A stretch of DNA of 56,517 nt, from the NCBI GenBank assembly GCA_022510405.1, contig JAFLTP010000019.1:1-56517 (forward strand). Reading direction: 5' to 3'. This DNA comes from Muribaculaceae bacterium (lineage in GTDB: Bacteria; Bacteroidota; Bacteroidia; Bacteroidales; Muribaculaceae). The notes under the pieces were generated by a model that ran no database searches, had not been told where the DNA came from, and saw nothing but the letters and a program-made list of their open reading frames with translations. Made by a program: the position numbers and the translations under genes. Numbering within the stretch: the stretch's first letter is position 1; each line of letters starts with the position of its first letter. Below, piece after piece: positions 44,301 to 52,290 of the stretch.

Positions 44301-45039
44301 AAGAGACTGAATTAACACACTGAAGATCAGAAAAAGTATTGTAATTAATGATTGATACCCCGGAAGGAATATTTAGTTGTTTAATTTCCTCTCCGTTTAG
44401 GAACACTCTACTAACATTATTGAAAACCGGAGTTTCAGTATTGATTGAACACCATTCAGCGATATTATGTAAATAAATTTCTGATGGTGGATTATTAAGG
44501 AAAATTGCCTGACCGATGTTTTTTATAGTAGCAGGGAACTCGATTGAGGTGAGAGAACTGCAGTCTTGAAACACTCTGTTTCCCAAGGAGACCAGACCAT
44601 CAGGAAGAACAACATGAGATAATGAGTTGCATCTTTGGAATGCATAATCTTCTATTTCTTTAAGGCCATCGGGTAAAATTATTGAAGAAAGAGAAGAACA
44701 TTCATTGAAAGCCAAAGTTTTTATTTCTTCGACACCCACTTGAACTGAAACAAATTTAAGAGATGTTGACCTATAGAAGGCATATCGGCCAATTGACTTA
44801 ACGTAGTAGGTTATTCCATCCCAAGACACTGTGGAAGGTATGTCGACGGAAGTGAGATCCTTATAGTTAGTATATTTTTGAAACTCTTCGTAAGTAACTT
44901 CAGCGGTTAGTGTGGAAGTGTCAAGATTATAATATAGGTCACCGATTTTTTGGTAAGCTACATTTGCCGAAATAAAAGAAATGTTTCCAAATATGATAAG
45001 AAAACAAATCAATCGATTAAAAAAGTTAGTATTTACCAT
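41398..45039 (-). CDS. BspA-like leucine-rich-repeat / Ig-like surface protein with T9SS sorting domain
   Basis: A 1213-residue exported protein. After a signal peptide (1-25) come BspA-type leucine-rich repeats (about 60-440; units such as LPDGLKEIEDYAFQRCNSL), then several bacterial Ig-like (Big_2) domains from about 490 on (GLVSAIAPGQAKITAST, GKVTAVAPGKATVTVSY), and a C-terminal type A sorting domain of the type IX secretion system (SIYNISGVLIKK ... LSKGIYIIKTE). BspA-like proteins bind host or bacterial surfaces. The last two Ig-like units are near copies at DNA level (85-codon period). Low GC beside its neighbours suggests gain by transfer. It is divergent from a fimbrillin gene. Confidence 0.9.
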   Translation of the reverse strand: MVNTNFFNRLICFLIIFGNISFISANVAYQKIGDLYYNLDTSTLTAEVTYEEFQKYTNYKDLTSVDIPSTVSWDGITYYVKSIGRYAFYRSTSLKFVSVQVGVEEIKTLAFNECSSLSSIILPDGLKEIEDYAFQRCNSLSHVVLPDGLVSLGNRVFQDCSSLTSIEFPATIKNIGQAIFLNNPPSEIYLHNIAEWCSINTETPVFNNVSRVFLNGEEIKQLNIPSGVSIINYNTFSDLQCVNSVSFPKSLKQINGMAFYNCKFNKITVESLDDWFNVDFLADPYISIFLNNAELYENNQLITELDFPDNVSRLTHYLFAGISSIKSLRFNDNLSSIGPYSFYGCKGLQSLELPGNLASLGAGSFANCDNLYSLSIQRGDNILKITNAAFNGTPIKELILDKNVSSDGLSDLTSLKSVTIGENVTDCTALKWNAYSDLESVTCLALNPPASQPFTETQYKNLKISVPENSLEVYKINEIWGSFWATMPTQIVLDQSGLNLVPGQKVALTATIIPSDTSYPQIYWSSSNVEIVTVDDTGLVSAIAPGQAKITASTINNLSADCVITVNKVPTEIKLNVDNVTLDINEPFQLSATVLPEGCIESDVLWESDNPDILIVEDGLLKPLAAGSAVVTAYTKNDVKAICNVIILDEIFSVSFEPETIELYPGQSLQLSWSVKAQHVSANDISLSVENTNIAFLDEEHQLKAIRTGETSILAYYDNIQVAECKVKIIKPEIYISNTENYVLYYTSFSLSNLKIEHSDDIEISDIKWKVSGPISDWWYYEDTQTISFLYHSITVTVYASCLVNNHWIDTNKAYIYSKPVVISTPDNIEIGVNTYASIKAEIKKEDNLTPINLSCKSSDNEIVSVVDVTDFYQTCKIVGKKAGLATVTSTVYGGATDNTLVTVKDWDGPEGVNLNYQEYTLPVGDYFYLKKELINSEFSNVIEEWTSSNPDCVTVDEGKVTAVAPGKATVTVSYFNGVKASCEVNVIKYAENLSINTDEAQLEVGGSLQLEAFLEPDDVTETNIEWYSNEPEIAIIDETGLVTAISTGEAHIWATYKAPSTYLTVGCVITVVKYADKLSINIEEAQLEVGGSLQLEAFLEPEDVTETNVEWYSNNRGVAYVDQNGNVTAYSPGEAHITARYRTAISQLEATCVVNVVNDAGIEQIFSSNKSISIYNISGVLIKKDITPDELKKLSKGIYIIKTETQTFKIEK
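41696..42077. repeat. In-frame tandem duplication inside the LRR/Ig gene
   Basis: 41696-41822 and 41951-42077 are near-identical, offset by 255 bp (85 codons), and encode EVGGSLQLEAFLEP-type Ig-like units. The high DNA identity implies a recent event or gene conversion. Confidence 0.85.
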
Positions 45040-45195
45040 AGATTAAGAAATAATGTTAGTTGGTTTTTAATTCGGATATCAGTATAGTTATAGGTTTCCA
45101 GACCGAGGTTATATAATTGAACTCTCCGAGGTTGAAAAGTAGGGAGATATCTAATTGACCATCGAGACTCAAATTCTTTGGAGGTTTTTATATTG

Positions 45196-45203
45196 CAAAA
45201 ATA
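45196..45203 (-). promoter_or_regulatory. Candidate -7 box of the LRR/Ig gene
   Basis: TATTTTTG on the minus strand; the leader would be about 150 nt and includes two copies of CCGAGGTT (45103-45110 and 45126-45133). Confidence 0.35.
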
Positions 45204-45301
45204 AAGAAAATAAAAATAGAAATGATGATAAGTTTGTGTAGTTTGAAAATTAATGATAATTTAGGAGTTGAAACCTATAAACATAAAAGTAAGACAATAT
45301 T

Positions 45302-46747
45302 GTGAGAAATAAAGTTTATTATGCTATAATTGGAATTATTCTGACCGTTGCTTTGAATTCGTGTGGAGAAGAGAAGGAGGTAGAAAGGCAAGAAATAGGG
45401 GAAAGGGTAATACGGCTTTTTGTCAATGGGATTGAGACGAGGACGAATGAGGGAAATATCAATCAAACCACATTGCAGAATGGGAATACTGTTGGAGCGT
45501 TCGGTGTGTTTATGGGAGAAGATTCGACTATAACCAATGGGAATAATAATGAATATTCAGTAAATCAGAATGGGGAATTGAAAGCAGCCTCTGAGGAGAT
45601 GTCTGCCCAGGAGAATACAGAGAATGTGAAGATTGTTGCCTATGCTCCATATAATTCTAATTGGAATGAATATTATAATGAATATGATTTTACCGTAGCG
45701 ACCGATCAAAGTAGGGAAGAAGGATATTTAGCAAGCGATTTATTGTATGCTGAGGGGGAAAAGATAGATAAGGTGACTCTTGACCAAGAGCCTGTGAATT
45801 TGACTTTCAAGCATAAATTGGCGAGGATTCAATTGAATATAAATTTGGATGAGGAGGTAAAGAAGAATTTCAATGGAGCAAATGTAATAGTAAATAATAC
45901 GAGGACAAGTATATCGTTTAATCCTTCGACCGGAAAATTGGGGGTAGAGGCAATAGGGGAGCCCAATGATATAACTGCAGTTTCAGGATTGGACTCAGAA
46001 AAAAAAGCTTATGCGGTTGTTGTGCCTCAAAAAGTTTCTGGAGGAACGGTATTATTTACAATTAAGTTGATTAATGAAAAGCAATATACCCTGACATTGA
46101 GCAATAATGTTACGTTTGAAGAAGGGAAGTCATATTCTTTTACTGCAAATATCAAGGATGGCAATAGTGGAAATATAGAGATTAAGTTAGACCCTGCTCC
46201 AATAGTGGATGATTGGGACGATGGAAATGAAGGAGAGGAAGGAGAGATAGAAAGTTTACCATTAGAACAAAATTATTTTAATGTTACTAATGGTAAAGGA
46301 GAAGGTTATCTACGAATGGATTGGAATAATAATTACCTTCTATCATGGTCTGTTGGCCCTAGAGAGGATACTTATTTAACTATTCTATCAAATTCTTTTT
46401 ACAATAATATAAGGGTTTATGATTGTTTAAAATATAATTCTTTAGTATTTAAGATTGAAAATTTCACCGCATCCAATAAGGCAAAAGATGTATATTTGAT
46501 TGTAGGTTCTTCAATAAACATATTATTTAAAATATCTGAAAATGAAATCTTCAAAATAGATGGGAATGGAACCTTTGCAATAGATTTAAACCGATTTAGG
46601 AATAAAGAGGTTTTAGTGGGGACAACTCAAATCAATCTTTACGGAAATGGAGATTATGGAGAAGAATATCCAGATCCTAAAAGTTCTGCTAAAATATCTA
46701 ATGTTTATTTGACGACGCAGAAGGCTGAGAACATAAATAAGAATTAG
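45302..46747 (+). CDS. Fimbrillin-family lipoprotein
   Basis: A 481-residue lipoprotein with GTG start and lipobox VALNSC (Cys20). The N-terminal part (ERVIRLFVNGIETRTNE, NGNTVGAFGVFM, AYAPYN, YLASDLLYAEGE, FKHKLARIQLNI) matches Bacteroidales fimbrillin (FimA/Mfa-type, FimB/Mfa2-like) proteins, which form the shaft or tip of type V pili. Residues beyond about 315 are a separate C-terminal domain (QNYFNVTNGKGEGYLRMDW...), perhaps ligand-binding. AT-rich coding, no chaperone, usher-like or anchor genes beside it. It may be a tip adhesin. Confidence 0.8.
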   Translation: MRNKVYYAIIGIILTVALNSCGEEKEVERQEIGERVIRLFVNGIETRTNEGNINQTTLQNGNTVGAFGVFMGEDSTITNGNNNEYSVNQNGELKAASEEMSAQENTENVKIVAYAPYNSNWNEYYNEYDFTVATDQSREEGYLASDLLYAEGEKIDKVTLDQEPVNLTFKHKLARIQLNINLDEEVKKNFNGANVIVNNTRTSISFNPSTGKLGVEAIGEPNDITAVSGLDSEKKAYAVVVPQKVSGGTVLFTIKLINEKQYTLTLSNNVTFEEGKSYSFTANIKDGNSGNIEIKLDPAPIVDDWDDGNEGEEGEIESLPLEQNYFNVTNGKGEGYLRMDWNNNYLLSWSVGPREDTYLTILSNSFYNNIRVYDCLKYNSLVFKIENFTASNKAKDVYLIVGSSINILFKISENEIFKIDGNGTFAIDLNRFRNKEVLVGTTQINLYGNGDYGEEYPDPKSSAKISNVYLTTQKAENINKN

Positions 46748-46810
46748 AATAGAGTACAGAGGAGAAAGAGCACTAGAGGTTATATATAGATTAAGAGGAG
46801 AAAAGAGGAT

Positions 46811-47650
46811 ATGTATGATTATGTAGCGGTTAGGATTGAGGCTAATCCTTGTGATGAGAATATAACAGATTTGTTGGCGGCATTTTTGGCCGAGGTAGAA
46901 TTCGAGACTTTCGAGCCGGATGCTGCGGGGCTTACTGCTTACGTCAGGAAAGATAAGTATAACAGGCAAGCTGTTGAGGAAATCCTTGTCGACTTTCCGA
47001 TCCCGGCAGAGTTGAAAATGACCGAGACAGAGATAGAAGGAGAGGACTGGAACAAAGAATGGGAACAGAATTATTTCCAACCTATACATATAGCCGACAA
47101 ATTGGTTATAAGGTCATCGTTTCATGAATCTTTCCCGGATGTTCCTATCGAGATTATAATCGATCCCAAGATGGCATTCGGAACGGGACATCATGCCACC
47201 ACTGCCGGAATGTCGAAGATGCTTCTCGAAGAGCCACTCAACGACAAAACTGTGATCGATATGGGCACGGGTACAGGAATTTTGGCAATATTGGCTAAGA
47301 AATTGGGTGCAGGGAAAACTGTGGGAATAGACATAGACGAATTCGCGATAGAAAATGCCAAAGAGAACGGAGGATTGAATAAAGAGGAGATTGATTGGAG
47401 AGTAGGGGATGATAAAGAACTTGCAAATCTTGAGCCCGCAGATATCTTTTTAGCGAATATCAACCTTAATGTAATCACCGGAAATTTAGCGAAGTATGTG
47501 GCTAAATTGAAACCGGGAGGGAAGATATTCCTTAGCGGATTTTTGACCACAGACAGGGATAGAATTATGGAGGAAGCCGAGAAAAAAGGATTGAGACTAT
47601 GTAAGGAAACAGAAGAAAATGGATGGAAGACCATGTCGTTTTTATTGTGA
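46811..47650 (+). CDS. prmA: Ribosomal protein L11 methyltransferase
   Basis: Trimethylates ribosomal protein L11. The 279-residue protein has an N-terminal substrate domain (1-80) and a class I SAM domain with DPKMAFGTGHHATTAGM and DMGTGTGILAILAKK, then DIFLANINLNVI in place of the NPPY-like active-site loop, as usual for PrmA. It starts 63 bp after the fimbrillin stop with no separate promoter seen. A return to core genome composition begins here. Confidence 0.94.
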   Translation: MYDYVAVRIEANPCDENITDLLAAFLAEVEFETFEPDAAGLTAYVRKDKYNRQAVEEILVDFPIPAELKMTETEIEGEDWNKEWEQNYFQPIHIADKLVIRSSFHESFPDVPIEIIIDPKMAFGTGHHATTAGMSKMLLEEPLNDKTVIDMGTGTGILAILAKKLGAGKTVGIDIDEFAIENAKENGGLNKEEIDWRVGDDKELANLEPADIFLANINLNVITGNLAKYVAKLKPGGKIFLSGFLTTDRDRIMEEAEKKGLRLCKETEENGWKTMSFLL

Positions 47651-47677
47651 GATTAAATATTTTTAACAATGATTTGT

Positions 47678-47708
47678 TTGGGTTTGGAAAGGAATTTGAA
47701 TAATTTTG
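47678..47708 (+). promoter_or_regulatory. Bacteroidota-type promoter of the ECF sigma gene
   Basis: TTG at 47678-47680 and TAATTTTG at 47701-47708, 20 nt apart. The leader to 47833 is about 118 nt. Confidence 0.65.
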
Positions 47709-47832
47709 CATACCAAAACGAAAAAAACAATCGGACCTTATTAAAGTAAACAATTTTTCAACCAAACAAGTAACAACTAAACCATCATCTGCCTATCGAA
47801 AAGACTTTACGCAACAATCAAGATTAACAAGG

Positions 47833-48423
47833 ATGGCAAAAAGAACCAAACTGACCGATGAGCAATTGGTCAAAGCTTACGCAGAGGGGAAAAACGAAGC
47901 ATTCGACATTTTATTAAAGAGACATCAGGAAAGGGTTTTCAACTATATCCTGCGTATAGTGAAGAATGAAGATATCGCGAATGATATTTTCCAGGAGACC
48001 TTTGTGAAGGCGATTCTTACAATCAAACAGGGTAGATATACAGAAAACGGAAAGTTTCCGGCATGGATATCCCGCATCGCCCACAATCTGATAATCGATT
48101 ATTTCCGTCAGGAAAAATCTGAAAATCATCAGAGTGCGGATCTCGAAGAAGTGGATGTTCTCAACCGTAAGGAACTTTGCGAGGCAACAATCGAAGATGT
48201 ATTGGTGTCCGACCAGATAAGAGAGGATGTGAAACATCTTATCAAAGAACTTCCCCCTCTTCAGAGAGAAGTTTTGAATATGAGATATTATCAAAATCTC
48301 TCGTTCAAGGAGATAGCAGAGATGACCGGCGTGAGCATCAACACCGCATTGGGACGGATGAGGTATGCAATTCTCAATCTGCGCAGAATGGCAAGCGAAA
48401 AGGAAATAGTGTTAACAGCCTAA
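47833..48423 (+). CDS. RNA polymerase sigma factor, ECF type
   Basis: A 196-residue sigma factor with region 2 (about 25-95; DEDIANDIFQETFVKA-like NEDIANDIFQETFVKA and WISRIAHNLIIDYFRQEK) and region 4 (about 135-190; LPPLQREVLNMRYYQNLSFKEIAEMTGVSINTALGRMRYA). ECF factors direct transcription of stress or envelope genes and are usually held by a membrane anti-sigma factor encoded next to them. No FecR- or RsgI-like gene is present here. It has a strong primary-type promoter and ends at an intrinsic terminator. Confidence 0.93.
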   Translation: MAKRTKLTDEQLVKAYAEGKNEAFDILLKRHQERVFNYILRIVKNEDIANDIFQETFVKAILTIKQGRYTENGKFPAWISRIAHNLIIDYFRQEKSENHQSADLEEVDVLNRKELCEATIEDVLVSDQIREDVKHLIKELPPLQREVLNMRYYQNLSFKEIAEMTGVSINTALGRMRYAILNLRRMASEKEIVLTA

Positions 48424-48478
48424 GAAGGGATAAGTGATCTTGGATAGGTAGAATTTAATTTCGAATAAGATTAAAGAG

Positions 48479-48508
48479 ACGCAATAAACCTCGGTTTATT
48501 GCGTTTTT
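48479..48508 (+). terminator. Intrinsic terminator of the ECF sigma gene
   Basis: ACGCAATAAACC (48479-48490) and GGTTTATTGCGT (48493-48504), followed by TTTTT. The loop as drawn is 2 nt, so the top pair opens. Confidence 0.9.
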
Positions 48509-48555
48509 TGTTTATAAACCACAACAGAAAAAGATATTTTAAATAATACCTGCCT

Positions 48556-48708
48556 ATGGTAAACGATTCCGCTCACGTTTCCTATGGCGGAGAATTTGAG
48601 AAGACGGGAAAGAAGCCCAGTGTTTCATCAATCAACTTTGTCAAACAGTTTGCAAGAGTTTACTCCGCCACAAAAGGGATAGAATTTTCGTATTTGATAT
48701 TGAATTAA
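48556..48708 (+). CDS. Candidate small protein of 50 residues
   Basis: An ATG at 48556 opens a frame of 50 codons ending in TAA at 48706-48708. The product begins MVNDSAHVSYGG, continues FEKTGKKPSVSSINFVKQFA and ends YLILN; it looks like a real protein (mixed polar and hydrophobic residues, one likely amphipathic helix around NFVKQFARVYSA) and resembles, from memory, short Bacteroidales proteins of unknown function with a KPS-x-x-(I/T)-x-x-(I/L)-x-x-FA pattern. It lies between the sigma-factor terminator and the rplY promoter and would otherwise be an unexplained gap of about 500 bp. No promoter is clear. Confidence 0.5.
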   Translation: MVNDSAHVSYGGEFEKTGKKPSVSSINFVKQFARVYSATKGIEFSYLILN

Positions 48709-48825
48709 GAAACGGGTATATAATTTGCCTGTAAGATAACAATGTGAAATACCTCCCACAGCCAATAAGGAGGCGGGAAACATTCTCTCCTAAATGCATA
48801 AGGAGGTCGAGGGTCTCCGCTCCTA
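48709..48825. other. Intergenic stretch with alternating CTCC and GGAG blocks
   Basis: CTCC at 48753-48756, GGAGG at 48769-48773, CTCTCC at 48785-48790, AGGAGG at 48801-48806 and CTCCGCTCC at 48815-48823 can pair with each other in several ways. Reading frames on the minus strand here are not convincing. I assign no function. Confidence 0.4.
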
Positions 48826-48856
48826 TTGCGTATAAGAATAAATATAGGTAATTTTG
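48826..48856 (+). promoter_or_regulatory. Bacteroidota-type promoter of rplY
   Basis: TTG at 48826-48828 and TAATTTTG at 48849-48856, 20 nt apart; leader of about 70 nt. Confidence 0.65.
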
Positions 48857-48932
48857 CGATGCTTTTGGAAACAAAGGCATAATCTCGTGTGATGGGAAAT
48901 TTGTAATAACTTATTTTGAGTAACACAAAACA

Positions 48933-49631
48933 ATGAAAAAATTTGCATTAAACGTAGAGGCTCGTCCGGAAGTTGGTAAAAAGTCTCTCAAGGCGCTCCG
49001 TGCGGAGGGTAAGATTCCTGCAGTTTTAAACGGTGGCAAGATTGTTGATCTTCCTTACAGCGGCACTCTCAAACCGGGTGAAAGAATCGTAGAAATCGAT
49101 GTAGTGAAAGATTCCAAAGGAAGAAAGGTTGCTGACAAGCACATCAAAAAGAACCGTGGTGTCATCACTACAGACATTGCTGTAAAAGAAGAAGACGTAA
49201 GGAAACTTATCTATACTCCTGACATTTTCGAAATCGACATGACCTTGAATGGTGAAAACCGTAAGGCAGTGATGAAGGAACTCCAATTCCAACCGGTGAA
49301 AGATACTGTTCTCCACATCGATTTCCTTGAAGTGGGACCTGAAAAACCGATAGTAATGGAAGTACCGGTTAAGATTGAAGGTCACGCAGAAGGTGTGAAG
49401 GCCGGTGGTAAGCTTCAACTTTCAATGAGAAAACTTAAAGTTAAAGCTATCTATGATCAGATACCGGAAAGATTGGTTATCAATGTAGACAATCTTGGAC
49501 TTGGCAAGAGTATCCAGGTAGGTGACCTTCATTTCGATGGTCTTGAATTGATGAACGCCAAGAATGCAGTGGTTTGCGCCGTACAGCTCACAAGAGCAGC
49601 GCGTGGAGCACAAGCAAAAGCAGAAGCATAA
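48933..49631 (+). CDS. rplY: 50S ribosomal protein L25 / general stress protein Ctc
   Basis: A 232-residue two-domain L25 of the CTC/TL5 form. The N-terminal part (about 1-100) is the 5S rRNA-binding domain, with VGKKSLKALRAEGKIPAVLNGG and QFQPVKDTVLHIDFLEV; the C-terminal part (VPVKIEGHAEGVKAGGKLQLSMRKLKVKA) is the CTC domain. The last residues are alanine/arginine rich. It is monocistronic with its own promoter and terminator. Confidence 0.95.
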   Translation: MKKFALNVEARPEVGKKSLKALRAEGKIPAVLNGGKIVDLPYSGTLKPGERIVEIDVVKDSKGRKVADKHIKKNRGVITTDIAVKEEDVRKLIYTPDIFEIDMTLNGENRKAVMKELQFQPVKDTVLHIDFLEVGPEKPIVMEVPVKIEGHAEGVKAGGKLQLSMRKLKVKAIYDQIPERLVINVDNLGLGKSIQVGDLHFDGLELMNAKNAVVCAVQLTRAARGAQAKAEA

Positions 49632-49633
49632 AC

Positions 49634-49662
49634 AAAAGCAGGCTTTTAGCCTGCTTTTCTTT
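49634..49662. terminator. Terminator between rplY and the TPR gene
   Basis: AAAAGCAGGC (49634-49643), loop TTTTA, GCCTGCTTTT (49649-49658); T-rich on both sides, so it can serve both convergent genes. Confidence 0.9.
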
Positions 49663-49686
49663 TAAGGTATAAGGATAAATTCTTTT

Positions 49687-51753
49687 TTATTTCATACGTT
49701 TCAGGATATTGTAAGAAGGGATAACACCCAGTTCTCCCGCTTTAGAAAGATCCGCAAACGCTTGAGCCTTATTTCCCGAATTCAGGTAGGCCAAACCTCG
49801 ATTGAAGTATGCCTCACCGAATTCGGGATCTATTTTTATAGCCTCGGAATAGGCTTGCATTGCAGAGGTGTAGTCTTGTGCCTCATAATAGATATTTCCT
49901 TTGTTGAACCAGGCATACACCACACGTGGATTAAGACTTAGCACCTTGTCATAATCAGCCAAAGCTTCCTGAAGAAGGGCTGTGTAAATATTTCGGTCTA
50001 AAAAAGCCTCTTCCTCGTTTTTATTTTCATTTGCTATTTTCAGATCAGAGATGGCATTGGCATACCGGGCATATCCCCGAGCCATAAAGGCCACGGTGAA
50101 CTGAGGATTGGAAGCTATTGCGGCATCAAGATTTTCGAGAGCCGAGGGATAGTTTCTCAGCATTGTTTCGGTAATTCCCAACAATAGATAATCGGCGGGA
50201 CGCATATTGACACCCTTCCCGGCACGGAGTTGCGAACTGATGTCGAAGAGTTCTGTCATCATGTCTCCATAGTTTGTAGATTCGAGTCCCGGACTCAGAT
50301 AAATGGTGTGGTTCAGGATCCTCATTTGGTTGAGGTCGTCGAGTTCTCTGAAGTAATTTGAGAGAGATTTGAGAGACTCTTCCGGCACAGCGAGTGTAAG
50401 GGCATATGATGGTTCCATCTCCACGTTTACATTTCTGTCTTGCACACGTCCCTTGATTTTTTCATTGTAGGAAAGGTTTTGGTCAGTGGCTTGAGAAATA
50501 GTGACAAGATGGTTGAATCGTTCCATCACTTCCGTTTCAGATTCGTCTTCATCCTCACCATTTCTATTTACAGAATGAGTCTGTGAGGCAGCGATAGCGG
50601 GGCGGTCGAGGGGATTCTTTTCCGGGTCGTGGACATAACCCTCCACCAGTTCCTCTCCTTTATGGATCAGGAAAGCGGCCTGTCGGTTGTTGCCCAAATT
50701 TCTTTCCGCTTCCGCCATGGCATAATAAATTGGATAGAAGCGGGGATATCTCTTTTCAATAATCCTGAAGTCAGCAAGGGCTTCTTTATACTTCTCTTCC
50801 TCCAGCTCTATGAGACCACGATTGAAATAAGCGTGAACATTTTCAGGATTAAGCCTCACTACCTGGCTCATATCTTGTTCGGCCTTTTCCAGGTCTTTTA
50901 CTTCATAACGCAGAAGACCACGGTTGAAATACGCTGCACTGTTGTCCGGATCGATTTCAATGGCATAGTTGTAATCGCTCATAGCACCGAAGAAGTCATC
51001 TGAATTATATCTTACGAAAGCCCGGTTGACATAAAGATCGGGTAGTTCGGGTCTCAATCTAATGGCGGCATCGATAGCCGATGCAGCATTTGGCCAATCC
51101 TGCCGTTTCCAGAAAATCTCCGCTTTCATCAGATAAGGATTTATTTCGGCCTTAGAGATAGAAAGGGCTCTTTCAATATCGTCGAGAGCCGCTGTGGTGT
51201 CGTTTCTTTCCAATTCCAGTCGGGCTCTCGCGGTGAAACCGCTGTCGAAACGCGGATACTGACGTAGAAGAATATTGAATGTGGAATCAGCTTCGTCATA
51301 TTTCTTTAGTTCCGTGAGGGCAAGAGCCTTGTAGAAAAGGAAATTTTTGTCGAGAGGATTGTAAGAAAGGCCGATATTGTAGTCTTCCACTGCAAGAGAA
51401 TCCTTACCTTGCACCTGTCGAGCAAAACCTCGGAGTTTATAGGCCTCTGTCTTGAACTTATTGTTGAGGATAGCCATATCACAATCGGCTTCCGCACCGG
51501 CATAATCATCGAGGTTTAGTTTTGCCAACGCCCTGAAGAAATAAGGATCAGCGAGATAAGGTTTTGCCTTTATAGCCTGATTGAAATATTGAATTGCAAG
51601 CATATAATCGTCCATGGAAAGCACGTTTCTTCCTATGGTGAGAACCTGCTCAGCATTTATTTGAGCCTTCATGCCGATAGGTAGCAAGCAAGACAGCAGA
51701 AAGATAGAATAAAGAAAAAGATATTTTAGATTATTGAAGAAACCTTTTCGCAT
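49687..51753 (-). CDS. Exported tetratricopeptide-repeat protein
   Basis: A 688-residue protein with a signal peptide (about 1-30, ending GMKAQ) and many TPR units in two blocks: about 35-385 and 535-688 (for example YFNRGLLRYEVKDLEKAEQDMS, AYFNRGLAYLNSGNKAQAF). A linker of some 140 residues (about 385-530) is acidic and not repetitive. TPR arrays mediate protein assembly; in this phylum such proteins are often periplasmic scaffolds. Partner unknown. A good -7 box lies only 5 nt upstream of the ATG, so the transcript may lack a leader. Confidence 0.88.
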   Translation of the reverse strand: MRKGFFNNLKYLFLYSIFLLSCLLPIGMKAQINAEQVLTIGRNVLSMDDYMLAIQYFNQAIKAKPYLADPYFFRALAKLNLDDYAGAEADCDMAILNNKFKTEAYKLRGFARQVQGKDSLAVEDYNIGLSYNPLDKNFLFYKALALTELKKYDEADSTFNILLRQYPRFDSGFTARARLELERNDTTAALDDIERALSISKAEINPYLMKAEIFWKRQDWPNAASAIDAAIRLRPELPDLYVNRAFVRYNSDDFFGAMSDYNYAIEIDPDNSAAYFNRGLLRYEVKDLEKAEQDMSQVVRLNPENVHAYFNRGLIELEEEKYKEALADFRIIEKRYPRFYPIYYAMAEAERNLGNNRQAAFLIHKGEELVEGYVHDPEKNPLDRPAIAASQTHSVNRNGEDEDESETEVMERFNHLVTISQATDQNLSYNEKIKGRVQDRNVNVEMEPSYALTLAVPEESLKSLSNYFRELDDLNQMRILNHTIYLSPGLESTNYGDMMTELFDISSQLRAGKGVNMRPADYLLLGITETMLRNYPSALENLDAAIASNPQFTVAFMARGYARYANAISDLKIANENKNEEEAFLDRNIYTALLQEALADYDKVLSLNPRVVYAWFNKGNIYYEAQDYTSAMQAYSEAIKIDPEFGEAYFNRGLAYLNSGNKAQAFADLSKAGELGVIPSYNILKRMK

Positions 51754-51757
51754 AATG

Positions 51758-51765
51758 CAAAGTTA
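51758..51765 (-). promoter_or_regulatory. -7 box very close to the TPR gene start
   Basis: TAACTTTG on the minus strand ends 5 nt before the ATG at 51753. If active, transcription begins at or just inside the start codon. Confidence 0.4.
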
Positions 51766-51858
51766 CAGATTAATTCCAAGAAAATTAGTTAAAAAAGGGA
51801 AATGAGACACTAATATAACGGCTATTAGTGAATTGATGGTAATGAAGAATCAGTGAAA

Positions 51859-51897
51859 ATAAAAAAGAAACGCATCATATCCCTATGACGCGTTTCT
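51859..51897 (-). terminator. Terminator of the thrS-infC-rpmI-rplT operon
   Basis: AGAAACGCATCAT (51866-51878) pairs with ATGACGCGTTTCT (51885-51897) with one mismatch; on the minus strand it is followed by TTTTTATTTT. Confidence 0.88.
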
Positions 51898-51930
51898 GTA
51901 ATTAAAAATTTCTAATTATGACAATTTGAT

Positions 51931-52275
51931 TTATTTCACTTTGTCAACGATAGCCTTGAACGCGGCAGGGTTGTTCATTGCGAGGTCAGCGAGTACCTTA
52001 CGGTTGATTTCGATACCGGCCTTATGAATGAGTCCCATAAGTTGGGAATAAGAAAGACCCTCCATACGCGCAGCAGCATTGATTCTTTGAATCCAGAGAG
52101 CGCGGAAATTGCGTTTCTTTTGTTTGCGGTCGCGGTAAGCGTAAGTAAGACCTTTTTCCCAAGTGTTCTTGGCAACGGTCCACACATTTCTGCGGCTACC
52201 GAAGTAACCTCGTGTGAGCTTCAATATTTTCTTTCTCTTTGCCCTTGAGGCAACGTGGTTTACTGATCTTGGCAT
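51931..52275 (-). CDS. rplT: 50S ribosomal protein L20
   Basis: A 114-residue ribosomal protein with the usual basic N-terminal extension ([28 protein letters not shown]) and the globular half ([49 protein letters not shown]). L20 is an early assembly protein of the 50S subunit and, in E. coli and B. subtilis, represses its own operon by binding mRNA. Here it is last in the operon, after a 124-nt spacer containing two hairpins that could serve the same purpose. Confidence 0.97.
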   Translation of the reverse strand: MPRSVNHVASRAKRKKILKLTRGYFGSRRNVWTVAKNTWEKGLTYAYRDRKQKKRNFRALWIQRINAAARMEGLSYSQLMGLIHKAGIEINRKVLADLAMNNPAAFKAIVDKVK

Positions 52276-52290
52276 TTTAGTTTTGTTTTT

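Noticed and set aside
48641..48926. Two overlapping minus-strand frames of 73-79 codons upstream of rplY
   Set aside because: They cross the rplY promoter and part of the 50-codon plus-strand frame, overlap each other in different frames, and their products look like translated non-coding DNA.
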